This document shows positions 5,517-6,558 of a stretch of 6,558 bases of DNA, in pieces. The stretch spans positions 1-6,558 of the forward strand of contig JBLHWO010000211.1 in NCBI GenBank assembly GCA_047629215.1. The letters are read 5' to 3'. Both the position numbers and the translations under genes were made by a program. The DNA is from CANLBN01 sp047629215. Its GTDB lineage: Bacteria > Pseudomonadota > Gammaproteobacteria > Pseudomonadales > Cellvibrionaceae. The notes below the pieces were generated by a model. It worked only from the letters and a program-made list of their open reading frames with translations. It had not been told where the DNA came from and made no database searches. The stretch's first letter is position 1; every line of letters begins with the position of its first letter.

Positions 5517-6544
5517 GTGAAGATTCAGGTGCTCCCACAGTAAAAGCTCGCATAATGCCGCCGATAGAGCAGGCAGCGGTATTACTATTAACGCTTGGCG
5601 AAAAAGATGCAGCTGAAGTGTTAAAACATATGGGGCCCAAAGAGGTTCAACGTGTGGGTGCGGCAATGAGTAAATTATCTAATATCGAACAAGAGGAGGT
5701 TCAGGCGGTATTGGGTAACTTTATGGAACAAGTGCGTAATTTAACAGGGCTAGGAGTAGGCGCCGATAATTATATCCGCAATATGTTGGTTACCGCTTTG
5801 GGTGAGGATAAAGCTCATGGCTTAATCGATCGAATTTTATTGGGCGGCAATACTACGGGTTTGGATACATTGAAATGGATGGAGCCGCGTTCGGTTTCCG
5901 ACATCATTCGTAATGAGCATCCGCAAATTCAAGCCATTGTTATCGCGTACCTAGATCCTGACCAAGCGGCTGAAATTATGACGTATTTTTCTGATACGGT
6001 TCGTCTCGATATTATGATGCGAATCTCTTCTTTGGATACGGTACAGCCGAGCGCTCTACAGGAACTTAACGATATTCTTGAGAAGCAATTTTCAGGTAGT
6101 TCGGGCTCACAAACCACAACGATGGGTGGTTTTAAATGCGCTGCAGAAATTGTTAATAATCTCGATAGTGGTATTGCCGGTGAATTACTTGAATCTATTA
6201 AGGAAGTGGATGAAGACACCGGAAACCAGATACAAGATCTTATGTTTGTCTTTGATAATTTACGTGATGTCGATGACCGTGGTATTCAAGCCTTGCTCCG
6301 AGAGGTTTCTTCCGAGTTGTTAATTGTTGCCCTTAAAGGGGCCGATAATGACTTGCAAGAAAAAATATTCGATAATATGTCGAGCAGAGCCGCTGAACTG
6401 TTACGCGATGATTTAGAAGCGAAGGGTCCGGTTAAAATCTCCGATGTCGAATCGGCACAGAAAGAAATATTAATGATTGCACGTAAAATGGCTGATTCTG
6501 GTGAGATTTCACTAGGGGGTAATGGCGAGCAAATGATGCAGTAA
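5513..6544 (+). CDS. fliG: Flagellar motor switch protein FliG
   Basis: FliG is the rotor protein that binds FliF and exchanges force with the stator. It has 343 residues, slightly more than the 331 of E. coli. The N domain (about 15-100) contains LGPKEVQ-like GPKEVQRVG (41-49). The middle domain carries the EHPQ motif (135-138). A Gly-Gly hinge lies at 205-206 in TMGGFK. The C domain has the MFVF motif (244-247) and the torque helix. Aligning by eye to E. coli torque residues gives K275, R292, D299, D300 and K308; the last is Lys where E. coli has Arg, so charge is kept. The start overlaps the fliF stop in ATGA, implying translational coupling; only a weak GAAG precedes it. The next in-frame ATG (5555) would trim the N domain edge and is less likely. 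Confidence 0.98.
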   Translation: MSEDSGAPTVKARIMPPIEQAAVLLLTLGEKDAAEVLKHMGPKEVQRVGAAMSKLSNIEQEEVQAVLGNFMEQVRNLTGLGVGADNYIRNMLVTALGEDKAHGLIDRILLGGNTTGLDTLKWMEPRSVSDIIRNEHPQIQAIVIAYLDPDQAAEIMTYFSDTVRLDIMMRISSLDTVQPSALQELNDILEKQFSGSSGSQTTTMGGFKCAAEIVNNLDSGIAGELLESIKEVDEDTGNQIQDLMFVFDNLRDVDDRGIQALLREVSSELLIVALKGADNDLQEKIFDNMSSRAAELLRDDLEAKGPVKISDVESAQKEILMIARKMADSGEISLGGNGEQMMQ

Positions 6545-6545
6545 T

Positions 6546-6558
6546 ATGAATCTTATTA
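6546..6558 (+). CDS. Possible start of the next gene, expected fliH (3'-truncated)
   Basis: An ATG one base after the fliG stop opens a frame of four codons (M-N-L-I) before the window ends. In the Pseudomonas and Vibrio clusters fliG is followed directly by fliH, which encodes the regulator of the export ATPase FliI. Four residues cannot confirm identity, and no good Shine-Dalgarno sits at the usual distance, so translation may be coupled to fliG or start further on. Confidence 0.35.

Noticed and set aside
6078..6323. 81-codon + strand frame inside fliG in another reading frame
   Set aside because: It is nested in the conserved FliG middle and C domains, with no independent ribosome binding site and no recognisable product.
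5762..6348. Sigma28-like GCCGATAA octamers at 5762-5769 and 6341-6348 within fliG
   Set aside because: Both come from in-frame GCC-GAT-AAT (Ala-Asp-Asn) codons and have no TAAA -35 at proper spacing.

Overview
The window is part of a polar-flagellum gene cluster from a gammaproteobacterium. All recognisable genes lie on the + strand. The order fleS-fleR, (small gene), fliE-fliF-fliG, with a probable fliH start, matches the Pseudomonas fleSR-fliEFGHIJ and Vibrio flrBC-fliEFG arrangement. The sequence is moderately AT-rich, with very AT-rich intergenic DNA, so a high-GC Pseudomonas is unlikely. A marine Oceanospirillales- or Cellvibrionales-like gammaproteobacterium is a reasonable guess, but the genus cannot be read from the sequence.

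Region by region: 1-1037 is the 5'-truncated histidine kinase FleS/FlrB. 1068-2606 is its partner FleR/FlrC, a sigma54-activating response regulator with REC, AAA+ and Fis-type HTH domains. 2607-2780 is an AT-rich gap with a perfect 12-bp inverted repeat and a probable sigma70 promoter. 2781-2975 is a small gene for a 64-residue charged protein that is not part of the textbook flagellar set. 2976-3391 is a 416-bp non-coding region. It holds a G-poor, C-containing stretch, a GAAA-loop hairpin with a T run, a near-consensus sigma54 promoter and a leader of about 108 nt containing a perfect 11-bp tandem repeat. 3392-6544 carries fliE, fliF and fliG (rod/MS-ring junction, MS ring, rotor switch). 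The last 13 bases probably begin fliH.

The genes form a regulatory step followed by its output. By family knowledge, FleS phosphorylates FleR, and FleR with RpoN drives the genes for the basal body and hook. The sigma54 promoter in front of fliE fits a direct FleR target. FliE joins the MS ring to the rod, FliF forms the MS ring, and FliG sits on its cytoplasmic face as the torque-generating switch component. fliF and fliG overlap by 4 nt, which suggests translational coupling.

The coding genes are ordinary. The points of interest are non-coding: a recurring AGTTAAA element concentrated between genes and tandemly repeated downstream of the sigma54 promoter, the structured DNA before that promoter, and the small gene with its own promoter inserted between regulators and structural genes. 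I found no CRISPR, mobile element, tRNA, rRNA or evident novel defence-type system.
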